DNA from: Desulfarculus sp.
GTDB lineage: Bacteria; Desulfobacterota; Desulfarculia; Desulfarculales; Desulfarculaceae
Reading direction: 5' to 3'
NCBI GenBank assembly: GCA_016218705.1
Contig: JACRDC010000009.1
Span: 1-40,752 of the forward strand
Length of the DNA: 40,752 bases
Positions 1-7,683 of this stretch are shown piece after piece (the first letter of the stretch is position 1; every line of letters begins with the position of its first letter). The notes beneath the pieces were generated by a model. That model saw nothing but the letters and a program-made list of their open reading frames with translations. It was not told the DNA's origin and made no database searches. The translations under genes were made by a program, and so were the position numbers.

Positions 1-148
1 CGCATCGGCAAAGCCAGTATGGCCGGGCGGCTCTAGCGGGACACAAAAAGAAACCGCTTAGGCTTTCTTGGGCCGCCTATACCGTAAGGGCTGTACCCAG
101 AGGAAACCTGACGAGAAAACCATACGTCTGATCTGAAATGCGTATCAG
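1..148. repeat. Intergenic structured repeat, copy 1 (window starts inside it)
   Basis: This segment matches 14099-14245 in the same orientation. The first 72 bases are identical. The remaining ~76 differ by about a dozen substitutions and one single-base indel. It contains short self-complementary arms: AGCGG/CCGCT, TTAGGC/GCCTA and ATACG/CGTAT. The last 16 bases form an imperfect palindrome (CTGA...TCAG). It lies just 3' of the E1-like gene, whose stop codon is 14 bases away. The left part of the element is outside the window. Function and transcribed strand are unknown. Confidence 0.9.
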
Positions 149-162
149 GGGCCGGGGCCGCT

Positions 163-900
163 TCAGGGCAGCAATTCATATTGGCCACGGCAGGCCGGGC
201 AGGCCATCCGGTCCCAGTTCCGGTGCTCCACCCTTTTTATGCGCAGCGGCCACAGGTTCAGGCTGAGCATCCCCTCCAAAATCTGGTCCTGGGCGCCCAG
301 CATGATTTTCAGGGCCTCGGCGGCCTGCAGGCTGGCCAGGCAGGCCGCGGCCGGGCCGATGATGCCCAGTTGGGCCGAGCCCGCCGGCGGCTCGCGCCGG
401 CTGGGGAACCAGCAGCGCAGGCAGGGTCCCTGGCCGGGGCGCACCACCACTAGCTGCCCTTTAGCCTGCACCACCCCGGCGTGCACCAGGGGGATGCCCA
501 GCTTGAGGCAGGCCTCGTTGAGCAGGTGCCGGCCACTGGCGTTGTCCAGGCCGTCCAGGACCACCTGGCAGCCGGCCACCAGCTCCAGGGCGTTGCCCGG
601 CCCCAGGGCCACCTGGTGGGCCTCGATGGCTATCTGGCTGTTGAGCGAGCGCAAGTAGGACTCGGCGGCCTGGGCCTTGGAGCGCCCGGCGGCCACGTCC
701 TGTTCGTTGTACAGTACTTGGCGGTGCAGGTTGTCCAGGCTGGGATGGTCCGGGTCCGCCAGGCGCAAGGACCCCACGCCGGCCCGGGCCAAGAGCATGG
801 CCGCGGTGCCGCCCAGGCCGCCCAGGCCCACCACCAGGGCCCGGCCCTGGCGCAGGCGCTCCTGGCCGGACCGGCCCCAGGGGCCGAAGCGCTCCTGCAT
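163..900 (-). CDS. ThiF/MoeB/HesA-family E1-like adenylyltransferase
   Basis: Predicted ATP-dependent activating enzyme of 245 residues that adenylates the C-terminal glycine of a ubiquitin-like sulfur carrier (family knowledge). Near the N-terminus is the Rossmann nucleotide loop VVGLGGLGG (about residues 23-31), followed by LADPD and NLHRQVLY, which match the Asp and Arg positions that bind ATP in MoeB/ThiF. Two CxxC pairs, PCLRC and CPAC near the C-terminus, fit the structural zinc site. The open frame extends upstream to 975, but that would overlap the sulfur-carrier gene. The ATG at 900 is preceded by GGAGGGG at a spacing of nine and is preferred; ATG 918 has no ribosome site. It is the last gene of the Mo-hydroxylase operon, so Moco (MoaD/MoeB) or enzyme-specific sulfur transfer is the likely job. 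Which pathway it serves cannot be read from sequence alone. Confidence 0.88.
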   Translation of the reverse strand: MQERFGPWGRSGQERLRQGRALVVGLGGLGGTAAMLLARAGVGSLRLADPDHPSLDNLHRQVLYNEQDVAAGRSKAQAAESYLRSLNSQIAIEAHQVALGPGNALELVAGCQVVLDGLDNASGRHLLNEACLKLGIPLVHAGVVQAKGQLVVVRPGQGPCLRCWFPSRREPPAGSAQLGIIGPAAACLASLQAAEALKIMLGAQDQILEGMLSLNLWPLRIKRVEHRNWDRMACPACRGQYELLP

Positions 901-926
901 CTGGTAACGCCCCTCCATGGGGGGAC

Positions 927-1148
927 TCAGCCGCCAAAGGCGGGGTGGATCAGCTCCACCCGGTCGCCATCGCATAGAATAACGGCCTCGTAGTCGCGGG
1001 GGTGCACGAAGCGGCCATTGACCTCCACCACCAGGTCCTTGTGCTGGGCCTGCTGGCGAAGGATGAGCGCGGTCAGGTTAACGCCAGCCGGCAGGCGCTC
1101 GGCAAAGCCGTCCACCATCACGATTATCTCCGGCTCGCCGTGGTCCAA
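927..1148 (-). CDS. ThiS/MoaD-like ubiquitin-fold sulfur carrier protein
   Basis: Short protein of about 73 residues ending in the Gly-Gly that E1-like enzymes adenylate and thiocarboxylate. It starts with a beta strand (EIIVMVDG), has the central LVVEVNGRFV strand typical of ThiS, and finishes DRVELIHPAFGG. The start is uncertain. The TTG at 1148 keeps the first beta strand complete and follows a G-rich stretch. GTG 1121 or ATG 1118 would cut into that strand. The ATG-initiated frame from 1262 overlaps the upstream gene and its extra N-terminus looks like shadow sequence. It sits 26 bases before the E1-like gene, so the pair almost certainly works together. It could feed molybdopterin synthase (MoaD role) or thiamin synthesis (ThiS role). 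Its position behind a Mo enzyme favours the former. Confidence 0.82.
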   Translation of the reverse strand: MDHGEPEIIVMVDGFAERLPAGVNLTALILRQQAQHKDLVVEVNGRFVHPRDYEAVILCDGDRVELIHPAFGG

Positions 1149-1167
1149 CCCTTGCCCCCGCCGCCCT

Positions 1168-1371
1168 TTAGTCCAGGCGGATGATCTTGACGTGCTTGCC
1201 GCACCACTCGTAGGGCAGGTACACCCGTCCGCTCTTGCCGCTGCGGGTGACGGTCTTGTCAATCATCTCCAGGCCGCTCAGCTCGAACTTGGCATTGGGC
1301 GGCCGGGAGGCGGCGGCCCCCCGCGCCGCCGCCACCGGCCAGTCATGTCCGCTCTGGGCCTTGCCCGCCAT
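1168..1371 (-). CDS. DUF2080-like small protein
   Basis: A 67-residue basic protein. Its C-terminal half (KTVTRSGKSGRVYLPYEWCG and then KHVKIIRLD) resembles the short DUF2080 family, which databases label 'putative transposon-encoded protein' and whose core resembles an AbrB/swapped-hairpin strand pattern. The N-terminal ~30 residues are low-complexity and Ala-rich. It is 12 bases downstream of the Mo-subunit gene and 19 bases upstream of the sulfur-carrier start, so it is co-transcribed. No transposase or terminal repeat is nearby, so the 'transposon' label probably does not describe its role here. Function is unknown; a small assembly or regulatory factor for the Mo enzyme is speculation. 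Family assignment is from memory of the motif. Confidence 0.72.
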   Translation of the reverse strand: MAGKAQSGHDWPVAAARGAAASRPPNAKFELSGLEMIDKTVTRSGKSGRVYLPYEWCGKHVKIIRLD

Positions 1372-1383
1372 GCCGGTCCCCGC

Positions 1384-3738
1384 CTAGCCCTGCTTGGCCT
1401 GGGCCAGGGCCTTGAGCACCCGCTCTGGCGTCAGCGGCAGCTCGTCAATGGCCACGCCGATGGCGTCGTGCACGGCGTTCAAGATGGCGGGGATGGTGGG
1501 CATGATGGCGCCCTCGCCCACCTCCTTGGCCCCGAAGGGTCCGTTGGGCTCGCCGGTCTCCACCACGATGCACTTCATCTCCGGCATGTCCAGCACCGTG
1601 GGTATATGATACTCCCCCAGGGAGGGGTTGAGCACCCGGCCGTCCTTGTCGAACTTCACCTCCTCGAACATGGTTTCGCCCAGGCCCATGGAGACCGAGC
1701 CTTCCATCTGGGCCTCCACCGAGGTCAGGTTGATGGCCTGGCCGCAGTCGTGGGCGTCGGTTATGCGCTCCACCTTGATCTGACCGGTCTCCAGGTCCAC
1801 GCTCACCTCGGCCACCTGGGCCGAGCAGCCATAGGCCGGCGAGGTGCCCACCGCCGCGCCCTTGTGCAGACCGCCCAGGACGGGGGGCTTGTACTTGCCG
1901 GTGCCGACGATGGTGCCGTGCTTCAAGAAGGCCACCCGCGCGGCCTCGGTGAAGGTCAATTGTTCGCCGTCGGGGTGGTCGGTCCAGCCCCGGTGCTCCT
2001 TTATGTACTTGGTGCGCAGGGCGCTGAAGTCCACCGGCTCGCCGCTGATCTGCACCAGGCCCTTCTTGAGGTCCAGACGCTGGCGCTCGATGCCCAACTC
2101 CTGGGCCAGGGCCGTCAGCACCGTCTCCTTGACCGCCAGGCCGGCTTCCTTGGTGGCGTGGCCGGTCATCAGCGTGGTGCGCGAGGAGTAGGCCCCCAGG
2201 TCCACGCCGTAGTCGGTGTCACCGCTGACCAGGCGCACGGCCTCCAGGGGGATGCCGATGGCCTCGGCGGCGATCATGGCCATGGTGGTGTCGGAGCCCT
2301 GGCCGATCTCGGCCGCGCCGGTCTTGACCAGCACGGTGCCGCCGTCCTCCTGCACCTTGATGGTCACGGTGCAGTGGAAGGTGTCGGAGCGGTAGATAGG
2401 GTAGCCGGCGCCCGAGACGAAGAAGCCCGAGGCCATGCCGATGCCCCGGCCAGGGGGGAGCTTGCCGCGCTTTTCCTGCCAGTCCGAGCCGGTCTGCACG
2501 GCCTGGATGCACTCCTTCATGCCCAGGGAGGACATGGACATGTGGTTGCAGGTGACGTCGCCGTTCTCCATGATGTTCTTGAGCCGCATCTCGATGGGGT
2601 CCAAGTCGAGCTGCTTGGCCACGATGTCCAACTGCTGCTCGAAGCAGGCCCGCGCCGCCACGCAGCCGTGGCCGCGCTGGGCCCCGCAGGCGGGCTTGTT
2701 GGTGTAGACCCGGTAGCCGTCGTAGCTCATGTGCTTCATGCGGTAGGGACCGCCCAGCAGGGAGCCGGCGTAGTAGACCGTGGCGATGCCAAAGGAGCTG
2801 TAGGCCCCGCCCTCCAGGTGGCACTGGTGAGCCAGGGCCACGATGGTGCCGTCCTTCTTGAAGCCGGTCTTCATGGTGTGGAAGAATTGGTGCCGCGCCC
2901 GGCTGTGCAAAAAGACCTGGGCGCGGGTGTAGCCCATGCGCACCGGCTTGCCCGTGCGCATGGCCAGGAAGGAGGCGCACAGGTCCAGGGGGTTGGCCTC
3001 GGCCTTGGGGCCGAAGCCGCCGCCCACGTAGGGCTTGACCACCCGCACCTTGCCGATGGGCACCCCGGTGACCATGGACAGGGTGCGCTGCACGTAGTGG
3101 GGCACCTGGGTAGAGCTGTAGAGGGTGAGTTGCCCCGTGTGGTCATAGACGGCGATGGAGTGCTGGGGCTCGATGAAGCCGCCGTCCTGGCGCTTGTTGA
3201 CGAACTTGTGCTCGTGGATCAGGTCGCATTGGGCGAAGCCCGCCGCCAGGTCGCCGAACTCCTGGTGCACCTCGGCGCAAAGGTTGCCGGGATACTCGTC
3301 GTGCAACTGGGGCGCGCCCGGGGCCAGGGCCTCATCCACTGTGAGCACGTGGGGCAGGGGCTCGTAGTCCACCTTGATAAGCTCGATGGCCTCTAGGGCG
3401 GTCTCAAGGTCCACGGCGGCCACGGCGGCCACCTCGTCGCCCACGTAGCGCACGCGGTCAATGGCGAACACCGTCTCGTCGTAGCGGGCCGGCGAGACCC
3501 CGTAGCGGGTGGCCGGCACGTCCTTGTGGGTTATCACCGCCTTGACCCCGGGCAGCTTGAGCGCCCGCGAGGTGTCTATGTTCAGCACCCGGGCGTGGGG
3601 CAGGGGGCTTTGCAGCAGGGCGCCGTGCAACTCGCCCACAAAGCGCAGGTCCTCGGCGTAGATGGCCTTGCCGGTGGCCTTGTCCACGGCGTCCACGCGG
3701 CGGGCGCGGCCGCCGATAACGTCGTACTTCCCGCCCAT
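1384..3738 (-). CDS. Molybdenum-binding catalytic subunit, xanthine dehydrogenase family (hydroxybenzoyl-CoA reductase-like)
   Basis: Large subunit (784 residues) of a three-subunit Mo/FeS/FAD hydroxylase. Visible features include the N-terminal a/b hammerhead region (DKATGKAIYAEDL), the cofactor-binding loop VGGGFGPKAE (~238-247), the active-site loop CGAQRGHG (351-358), the GAAEIGQGSDT molybdopterin loop, and the C-terminal KEVGEGA with the expected catalytic Glu742. It lacks the AYxCSFR loop of form I CO dehydrogenase, so it is not CoxL. The 2Fe-2S subunit gene ends three bases upstream. Next to a CoA ligase and TRAP importer, a CoA-thioester substrate like that of 4-hydroxybenzoyl-CoA reductase is the best inference. 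Other N-heterocycle or aromatic substrates remain possible. Confidence 0.9.
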   Translation of the reverse strand: MGGKYDVIGGRARRVDAVDKATGKAIYAEDLRFVGELHGALLQSPLPHARVLNIDTSRALKLPGVKAVITHKDVPATRYGVSPARYDETVFAIDRVRYVGDEVAAVAAVDLETALEAIELIKVDYEPLPHVLTVDEALAPGAPQLHDEYPGNLCAEVHQEFGDLAAGFAQCDLIHEHKFVNKRQDGGFIEPQHSIAVYDHTGQLTLYSSTQVPHYVQRTLSMVTGVPIGKVRVVKPYVGGGFGPKAEANPLDLCASFLAMRTGKPVRMGYTRAQVFLHSRARHQFFHTMKTGFKKDGTIVALAHQCHLEGGAYSSFGIATVYYAGSLLGGPYRMKHMSYDGYRVYTNKPACGAQRGHGCVAARACFEQQLDIVAKQLDLDPIEMRLKNIMENGDVTCNHMSMSSLGMKECIQAVQTGSDWQEKRGKLPPGRGIGMASGFFVSGAGYPIYRSDTFHCTVTIKVQEDGGTVLVKTGAAEIGQGSDTTMAMIAAEAIGIPLEAVRLVSGDTDYGVDLGAYSSRTTLMTGHATKEAGLAVKETVLTALAQELGIERQRLDLKKGLVQISGEPVDFSALRTKYIKEHRGWTDHPDGEQLTFTEAARVAFLKHGTIVGTGKYKPPVLGGLHKGAAVGTSPAYGCSAQVAEVSVDLETGQIKVERITDAHDCGQAINLTSVEAQMEGSVSMGLGETMFEEVKFDKDGRVLNPSLGEYHIPTVLDMPEMKCIVVETGEPNGPFGAKEVGEGAIMPTIPAILNAVHDAIGVAIDELPLTPERVLKALAQAKQG

Positions 3739-3741
3739 GGC

Positions 3742-4218
3742 TTAAGCCCTCCCCATCTTCTGCGCCGCGTCGGCCACGGCCTCCACGATCTTTTGGTAGC
3801 CCGTGCAACGGCACAGATTGCCGCTCAAGGCCTGGCGGATATCGCCGTTGCTGGGGTCGGGGTTCTTTTCCAGCAGCGACTTGGCCGAGAGGATCATGCC
3901 CGGCGAGCAGAAGCCGCACTGGATGGCCCCATGCTCCACCATGGCCTCCTGGATGGGGTGCAGGCGGTTGCCGTCGGCCACGCCCTCGATGGTGCGCACC
4001 CGCCGGCCAGTGACCTGCGCGGCCAGCACCAGGCAGGAGTTGACCGGCTCATCGTCCAGGAGCACGGTGCAGGAGCCGCAGTCCCCCACCTGGCAGCCCT
4101 GCTTGGTGCCGGTCAGTCCCAGGTCCTCCCTGAGCACCTGGGCCAGGGTGCGGTTGGGGGCCACCAGCAATTCGTGTTCGGTGTCGTTCACCACCAAGGT
4201 GATCGCAAGCTTTTTCAT
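3742..4218 (-). CDS. 2x[2Fe-2S] subunit of molybdenum hydroxylase
   Basis: Electron-transfer subunit of 158 residues, the normal size for CoxS/HcrC-type proteins. The N-terminal plant-ferredoxin domain has GCQVGDCGSC followed by a later SC, giving four Cys ligands. The C-terminal helical domain has QCGFC and CRCTGY for the second cluster. Start ATG has GGAGG upstream. It lies between the FAD subunit gene (12-base gap) and the Mo subunit gene (3-base gap), so the order FAD-FeS-Mo is in one transcript. It passes electrons between Moco and FAD. No TAT signal is visible, in line with a cytoplasmic enzyme. Confidence 0.93.
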   Translation of the reverse strand: MKKLAITLVVNDTEHELLVAPNRTLAQVLREDLGLTGTKQGCQVGDCGSCTVLLDDEPVNSCLVLAAQVTGRRVRTIEGVADGNRLHPIQEAMVEHGAIQCGFCSPGMILSAKSLLEKNPDPSNGDIRQALSGNLCRCTGYQKIVEAVADAAQKMGRA

Positions 4219-4230
4219 GGCTGTTGCCTC

Positions 4231-5109
4231 CTAATCCTGGCGGGCGGCCTGCCAGGCCTGCTGCAAGGCCCGGCGGGTGAGCACTAGCACTTCCTGGCGG
4301 CGGAAGTCGGCCGACCCCCGGTGGTCGTCAATGGGCCGGGCGTCGGCGGCGGCGGCCTGGGCGGCCTGGCGGATCAACTCCTCGCTGATGACCTGGCCGG
4401 TGAGCGCCGCCTCGGCTCCGGGAGAGAGTATCGGCGTGGGCGCCACGGCGCCCAGGGCCACCCGGGCGGTCTTGACCGTTTGGCCGTCGTCCTCCAGGGC
4501 CACAAAGGCCGCCACGTTGACCAGGGCGATCTCCAGGGCCTGGCGCAGGCCCAGCTTCTGGTAGCCGCTGCCCACCCCCGGTCCACCGGCGGGCAGCTTG
4601 ACCCCGCACAGCAGCTCGCCGGGGGTTCGCACCGTGCGCCCCGGCCCCAGGAAGAACTCGCTCAGGGGCACCTCGCGGGCGCCGTGCGCGCTTTGCAGCA
4701 GGGCCGTGGCCCCCAGGGCCAACAGGGGCACGCACATGTCCGCCGCCGGCCGGGCGTTGCACACGTTGCCGCCCACGGTGGCCCGGTTGCGCACCTGGGG
4801 CGAGCCCAGCACCCCGGCGCCCAGGGCCAGGGCCGTGGCCCGCGCCCGCACCCCGGGCTCGCCGGCTAGGGCCGAAGCGGTTAGCATGGGTCCCAGGAGG
4901 AGCATGCCCTCCTGCTCCTGTATCTGGCCAAAACCCTCCAGGGCCTCCAGGCCCACCACATGGGCGGGTTTCATCAGCTTGTGCTTCATGCCCACCAACA
5001 GGTCGGTGCCGCCGGCCAGCACCGCGGCCTGGCCCTGGTGCTGGGCCAGGATGGCCAGGGCCTCGTCCAGGCGGGCTGGGCGGTGATATTCAAAGCGCGG
5101 TAACAGCAT
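4231..5109 (-). CDS. FAD-binding subunit of molybdenum hydroxylase (CoxM/HcrB-like)
   Basis: 292-residue medium subunit. The two flavin motifs of the family are present: LAGGTDLLVGMK near residue 31 and TVGGNVCNARPAADM near residue 113. The C-terminal CO_deh_flav_C-type region follows (ARVALGAVAPTP). In true 4-hydroxybenzoyl-CoA reductase the beta subunit carries an additional ~40-residue loop with four cysteines for a [4Fe-4S] cluster. No such Cys-rich loop is visible here, so this enzyme is not a standard HcrB. AAGGAG precedes the ATG. It is the first of the three enzyme subunits, about 94 bases after a small ORF. Confidence 0.92.
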   Translation of the reverse strand: MLLPRFEYHRPARLDEALAILAQHQGQAAVLAGGTDLLVGMKHKLMKPAHVVGLEALEGFGQIQEQEGMLLLGPMLTASALAGEPGVRARATALALGAGVLGSPQVRNRATVGGNVCNARPAADMCVPLLALGATALLQSAHGAREVPLSEFFLGPGRTVRTPGELLCGVKLPAGGPGVGSGYQKLGLRQALEIALVNVAAFVALEDDGQTVKTARVALGAVAPTPILSPGAEAALTGQVISEELIRQAAQAAAADARPIDDHRGSADFRRQEVLVLTRRALQQAWQAARQD

Positions 5110-5203
5110 GGTACGTCTCCTTGCGGCCGCTCCCCAGTGTATTGACTGTCCCTGGCGGCGGGCATGCCGCCTATCCAGGCCGCTGGGCCGGGAAGCGGCG
5201 CGG

Positions 5204-5404
5204 TTAGCCTTGGTCGTCCGGGCGCGGCCCGGCCGGCAGGGTCAGCAGGCCCAGGTCCATTTCCATCATCTTGAGGCTGGCCAAGGCCCGCCGGCAGTTG
5301 CATTGCAGGGCCGGGAAATCCTCGGCCTGCTCCAGCAGGGCCTGCCCGTGCTCCTTGAGCAGACTCAGGCGCACCATGAGCCCCTCGATCTTGTAGCTGT
5401 CCAC
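5204..5404 (-). CDS. Small conserved-looking hypothetical protein, 66 residues
   Basis: This gene is hidden in a longer open frame. Its start is set by a GTG at 5404 with GGAGG six bases upstream, right after the CoA-ligase stop codon (20-base gap). The protein is alpha-helical in character (MVRLSLLKEHGQALLEQAED) with a CNCRRALASLKMMEMD segment and a Pro-rich, acidic C-terminus. Nothing resembles a known enzyme domain. Its position between the CoA ligase and the Mo hydroxylase, plus a good ribosome site, argues for a real gene. Function is not recognised; a small accessory or metal-binding chaperone of the ligase or hydroxylase is only a guess. Confidence 0.6.
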   Translation of the reverse strand: MDSYKIEGLMVRLSLLKEHGQALLEQAEDFPALQCNCRRALASLKMMEMDLGLLTLPAGPRPDDQG

Positions 5405-5424
5405 GTGTCGCCTCCGCTGCCGGC

Positions 5425-6759
5425 TCAGTGTTGCTGGCGCAGGTCCTTGAAGCGCCGGGCCTTGCCCTCGTAGCGGGTCAGGGAGCCGGGCCGGTGGACC
5501 TCGATGATATAGCCCAGGTTGGTCTCCAGGCGCAGCTCGTCCTTGAGCCGGCCCAGGATGTCGTCGCCCAGGCAGTCCTGGCCGGCGCAGGGCTCCACCT
5601 TGAGGGTGATGCGGTCCTGGCCGGCGATCCTCTCCACCACCACCTCGTACTCGTCGGACAGGGCGGCGCAGCCCCGCACCACCGCCTCGATGGCCGAGGG
5701 CGAGAGCAACACACCCTTGACCTTGGTGATGTCGTCGGCGCGCCCCTGCACCCCGCCTCTTATCAGGCGATAGGTGCGGCCGCAGGGGCAGGGGGCCGAG
5801 TCCCACTCGATGATGTCCTTGGAGTCGAAGCGCAGGCAGGGCTGGGCCAGGCGGTCGAAGGCGGTGATTATCATCTTGCCCGGCCGCCCCGGGGTGGTGA
5901 TGGTCTGGCCGGTCACCAGGTCCTCGATCTCCACCAGGAACAGCCCCTCGTTTACGTGCAGGCCCCCGGGCTGCTCGGCGCACTCGTAGCTCCAGGCGCC
6001 GATCTCGGTGGCGCCGGCGTGGTCAAAGACCTTGGCGCCCCAGGCCTTCTCCAGGCGCTGCTTGGTGCCGGGGATGGAGGCCCCGGGCTCGCCGGCGCAG
6101 GTGATCTTCTCGATGGTCAGCTCCGCCGGGTCCAGGCCCAGCCTGCTCCGGGCCACGTCGGCCATGTTGAGCAGGTAGGTGGGGGTACCCATCATGGCCG
6201 TGGCCTTGAGCTCCTGTATCTTGAGGATGCGGGCCGTGGTGTCCAGCACGCCGCCGGGAACCACCTCGCAGCCGATCTTCTCGGCGGCGTAGTGGCCGGC
6301 CCAGAAGGCCACGAAGATGTTGTAGCCAAAGGGGAGGAAGACCCGGTCGCGGGGGCGGTAGCCCTGGGACCACAGGATGTAGCACCAGGCCTCGGACCAC
6401 CATTCCCAGTCGGGCCAGGAGTCGGCCTGGTAGATGGGCTTGCCGGTGGTGCCCGAGGTCTGGCGGAACTCCACCACCTCCTCCAGGGGCAGGCACAACA
6501 ACTCGCCGTAGGGGAAGGGCTCGCCGGCCTGGGCCGTCTTGAGCATGGCCTTGTCCACCTTGGGCACCCGGGCCACGTCCTCCATGGTCTTGATGTCTCC
6601 CGGCTCCAGGCCCGCCTGGCGGTAAAGCCGGCGGTAGAAGGGAGAGCGCTCGTACCCCCAGGCCACGATGCCCTGGAACTTGCGCAGTTGCACCTGGCGC
6701 AGTTTCTCGAGGTCCATGGTTTCCAGGTAGGGGTTCCAGTATTTGCTGCCCGTGGCCAC
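5425..6759 (-). CDS. Phenylacetate-CoA ligase family (PaaK-like) AMP-forming acyl-CoA ligase
   Basis: 444-residue adenylate-forming enzyme that makes a CoA thioester from an (aryl) carboxylic acid, ATP and CoA. It shows the phosphate loop TSGTTGKP (101-108), the GATEIGAW adenine/Mg region (~250), LRFDSKD (A8-like hinge area) and the CPCGRTYRL zinc-type motif found in PaaK proteins. The N-terminus (SPFYRRLYRQAGL, then the PKVDKAML region) is also PaaK-like. The GTG start has AAAGGAG five bases upstream. It is co-directional with a TRAP importer upstream and a Mo hydroxylase downstream, so it probably activates the imported acid before the ring reaction. The exact acid is unknown; benzoate, hydroxybenzoate and phenylacetate types are all possible. 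Confidence 0.9.
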   Translation of the reverse strand: MATGSKYWNPYLETMDLEKLRQVQLRKFQGIVAWGYERSPFYRRLYRQAGLEPGDIKTMEDVARVPKVDKAMLKTAQAGEPFPYGELLCLPLEEVVEFRQTSGTTGKPIYQADSWPDWEWWSEAWCYILWSQGYRPRDRVFLPFGYNIFVAFWAGHYAAEKIGCEVVPGGVLDTTARILKIQELKATAMMGTPTYLLNMADVARSRLGLDPAELTIEKITCAGEPGASIPGTKQRLEKAWGAKVFDHAGATEIGAWSYECAEQPGGLHVNEGLFLVEIEDLVTGQTITTPGRPGKMIITAFDRLAQPCLRFDSKDIIEWDSAPCPCGRTYRLIRGGVQGRADDITKVKGVLLSPSAIEAVVRGCAALSDEYEVVVERIAGQDRITLKVEPCAGQDCLGDDILGRLKDELRLETNLGYIIEVHRPGSLTRYEGKARRFKDLRQQH

Positions 6760-6786
6760 GCCTACTCCTTTCCCGTATCAAGAGGG

Positions 6787-6802
6787 GGCCGCCGCAGCGG
6801 CC
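6787..6802. other. Intercistronic hairpin
   Basis: Perfect 6-bp arms GGCCGC/GCGGCC with a four-base loop, in the gap between the cytidylate-kinase-like gene and the CoA-ligase gene. No T-run follows, so it is more likely an mRNA processing or stability element than a terminator. Confidence 0.4.
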
Positions 6803-6830
6803 ATCCCCGCCGTCCCGTCATGGCGGCGCC

Positions 6831-7655
6831 CTAGCCGCCGTAGCCGAAGACGGAGTATCGCAGTTGATTGACGACTTCTGTCACCCCGGGCTGCCGGGCG
6901 GCCATCTGCTCCACCGCCTGGCGGTCCTTGCGGCTGGGCACGCTGCCGGTCAGGATGAGCCTGCCGCCGGCCTCGCCTTGGGCCGAGACATGGCGCGCTC
7001 CCTGCACCTCCAGGCGCAGTTTGGCCTCCACGCGCTTGCCCAGGGCCAGGGCCAACAGGGCCGGCGGGGCCTCCTCCAGGGGGAACAGGCGCTTGATCTG
7101 TTCCACCGCCAGCCTGATGGCCTCCACTGCCGCCTGTTCGTCCAGGCGCTCGGTGTTGAGGACCAGGTCGTAGAGGCGCCAGTGCTCGGGGTCCTTGGCG
7201 TAGATCTGGCGCACCAGGGCCTCGCGGCGGTGGTCGTGCTCGCGGATGAACTCCAGGGCGCCGTCGGGGTCCATGCCGTGGGCGCCGCACAGGTGCAGCA
7301 CCCGGCGCCGGGTGGGGGCCACCACCCGCACCCGGAGCACCTGGGGCACGTCGCGCAGCACGATCTGGGCGCCTCGACCCATGATGATGACCCTGCGCTG
7401 GGCGGCCAACTCGAAGACCAGGGCCTCGTAGAGGCTTAAGTAGGCGGGCCGGCTGAAGAACAGGCGCTCGAAGAAGCCCGGCCCCTCCTCGCGGAAGAAA
7501 TGCTCCAGCCGCGAGGCCAGCTCGGGGTCGTGGCGCGAGGCGGCCTCCTGGAAATCGGCCGGCTCCAGCAGCCGGTAGCCGTCCTGGGCGGCCAGGGCCC
7601 GGGCGATCTCGTCTCCCAGGCTGCCTGCCAGGCGCGAAATGGTGATGATGGCCAT
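6831..7655 (-). CDS. Cytidylate-kinase-like protein with C-terminal BON-like domain
   Basis: 274 residues. The N-terminal ~195 residues resemble the cytidylate kinase-like family (AAA/P-loop fold): MAIITISRLAGSLGDEIARALA replaces a normal GxxGxGKS loop and lacks the Walker Lys, which is usual for this family. Further motifs are RRVIIMGRGAQIVL, RVRVVAPTRRRV and YDLVLNTERL. The C-terminal ~70 residues read like a BON domain (RLILTGSVPSRKDRQAVEQM followed by a PGVTEVVNQL motif). Such a kinase-BON fusion is uncommon to my knowledge. It starts at an ATG with AAGGGGG five bases upstream and lies between dctM and the CoA ligase. The substrate is unknown, and a regulatory or sensing role in this operon is more plausible than CMP salvage. 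Confidence 0.75.
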   Translation of the reverse strand: MAIITISRLAGSLGDEIARALAAQDGYRLLEPADFQEAASRHDPELASRLEHFFREEGPGFFERLFFSRPAYLSLYEALVFELAAQRRVIIMGRGAQIVLRDVPQVLRVRVVAPTRRRVLHLCGAHGMDPDGALEFIREHDHRREALVRQIYAKDPEHWRLYDLVLNTERLDEQAAVEAIRLAVEQIKRLFPLEEAPPALLALALGKRVEAKLRLEVQGARHVSAQGEAGGRLILTGSVPSRKDRQAVEQMAARQPGVTEVVNQLRYSVFGYGG

Positions 7656-7683
7656 GCTTACCCCCTTGCGGTTGGTTGTGGCC

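Noticed and set aside
1168-1371. Remnant of a transposon (from the usual DUF2080 label)
   Set aside because: No transposase, terminal repeat or target duplication is seen nearby and the gene is tightly spaced inside an operon.
1018-3396. 792-residue plus-strand open frame opposite the Mo-subunit gene (and similar long antisense frames across the window)
   Set aside because: It is the GC-rich complement of a clear gene, His/Leu/Gly-rich without domain motifs or ribosome site. The same holds for the frames at 5428-6834, 12172-13605, 32335-35292 and 35277-37088.
1384-5109. Aerobic form I CO dehydrogenase (coxLSM)
   Set aside because: The large subunit lacks the AYxCSFR active-site loop, having CGAQRGHG instead, and the neighbours are a CoA ligase and TRAP transporter.
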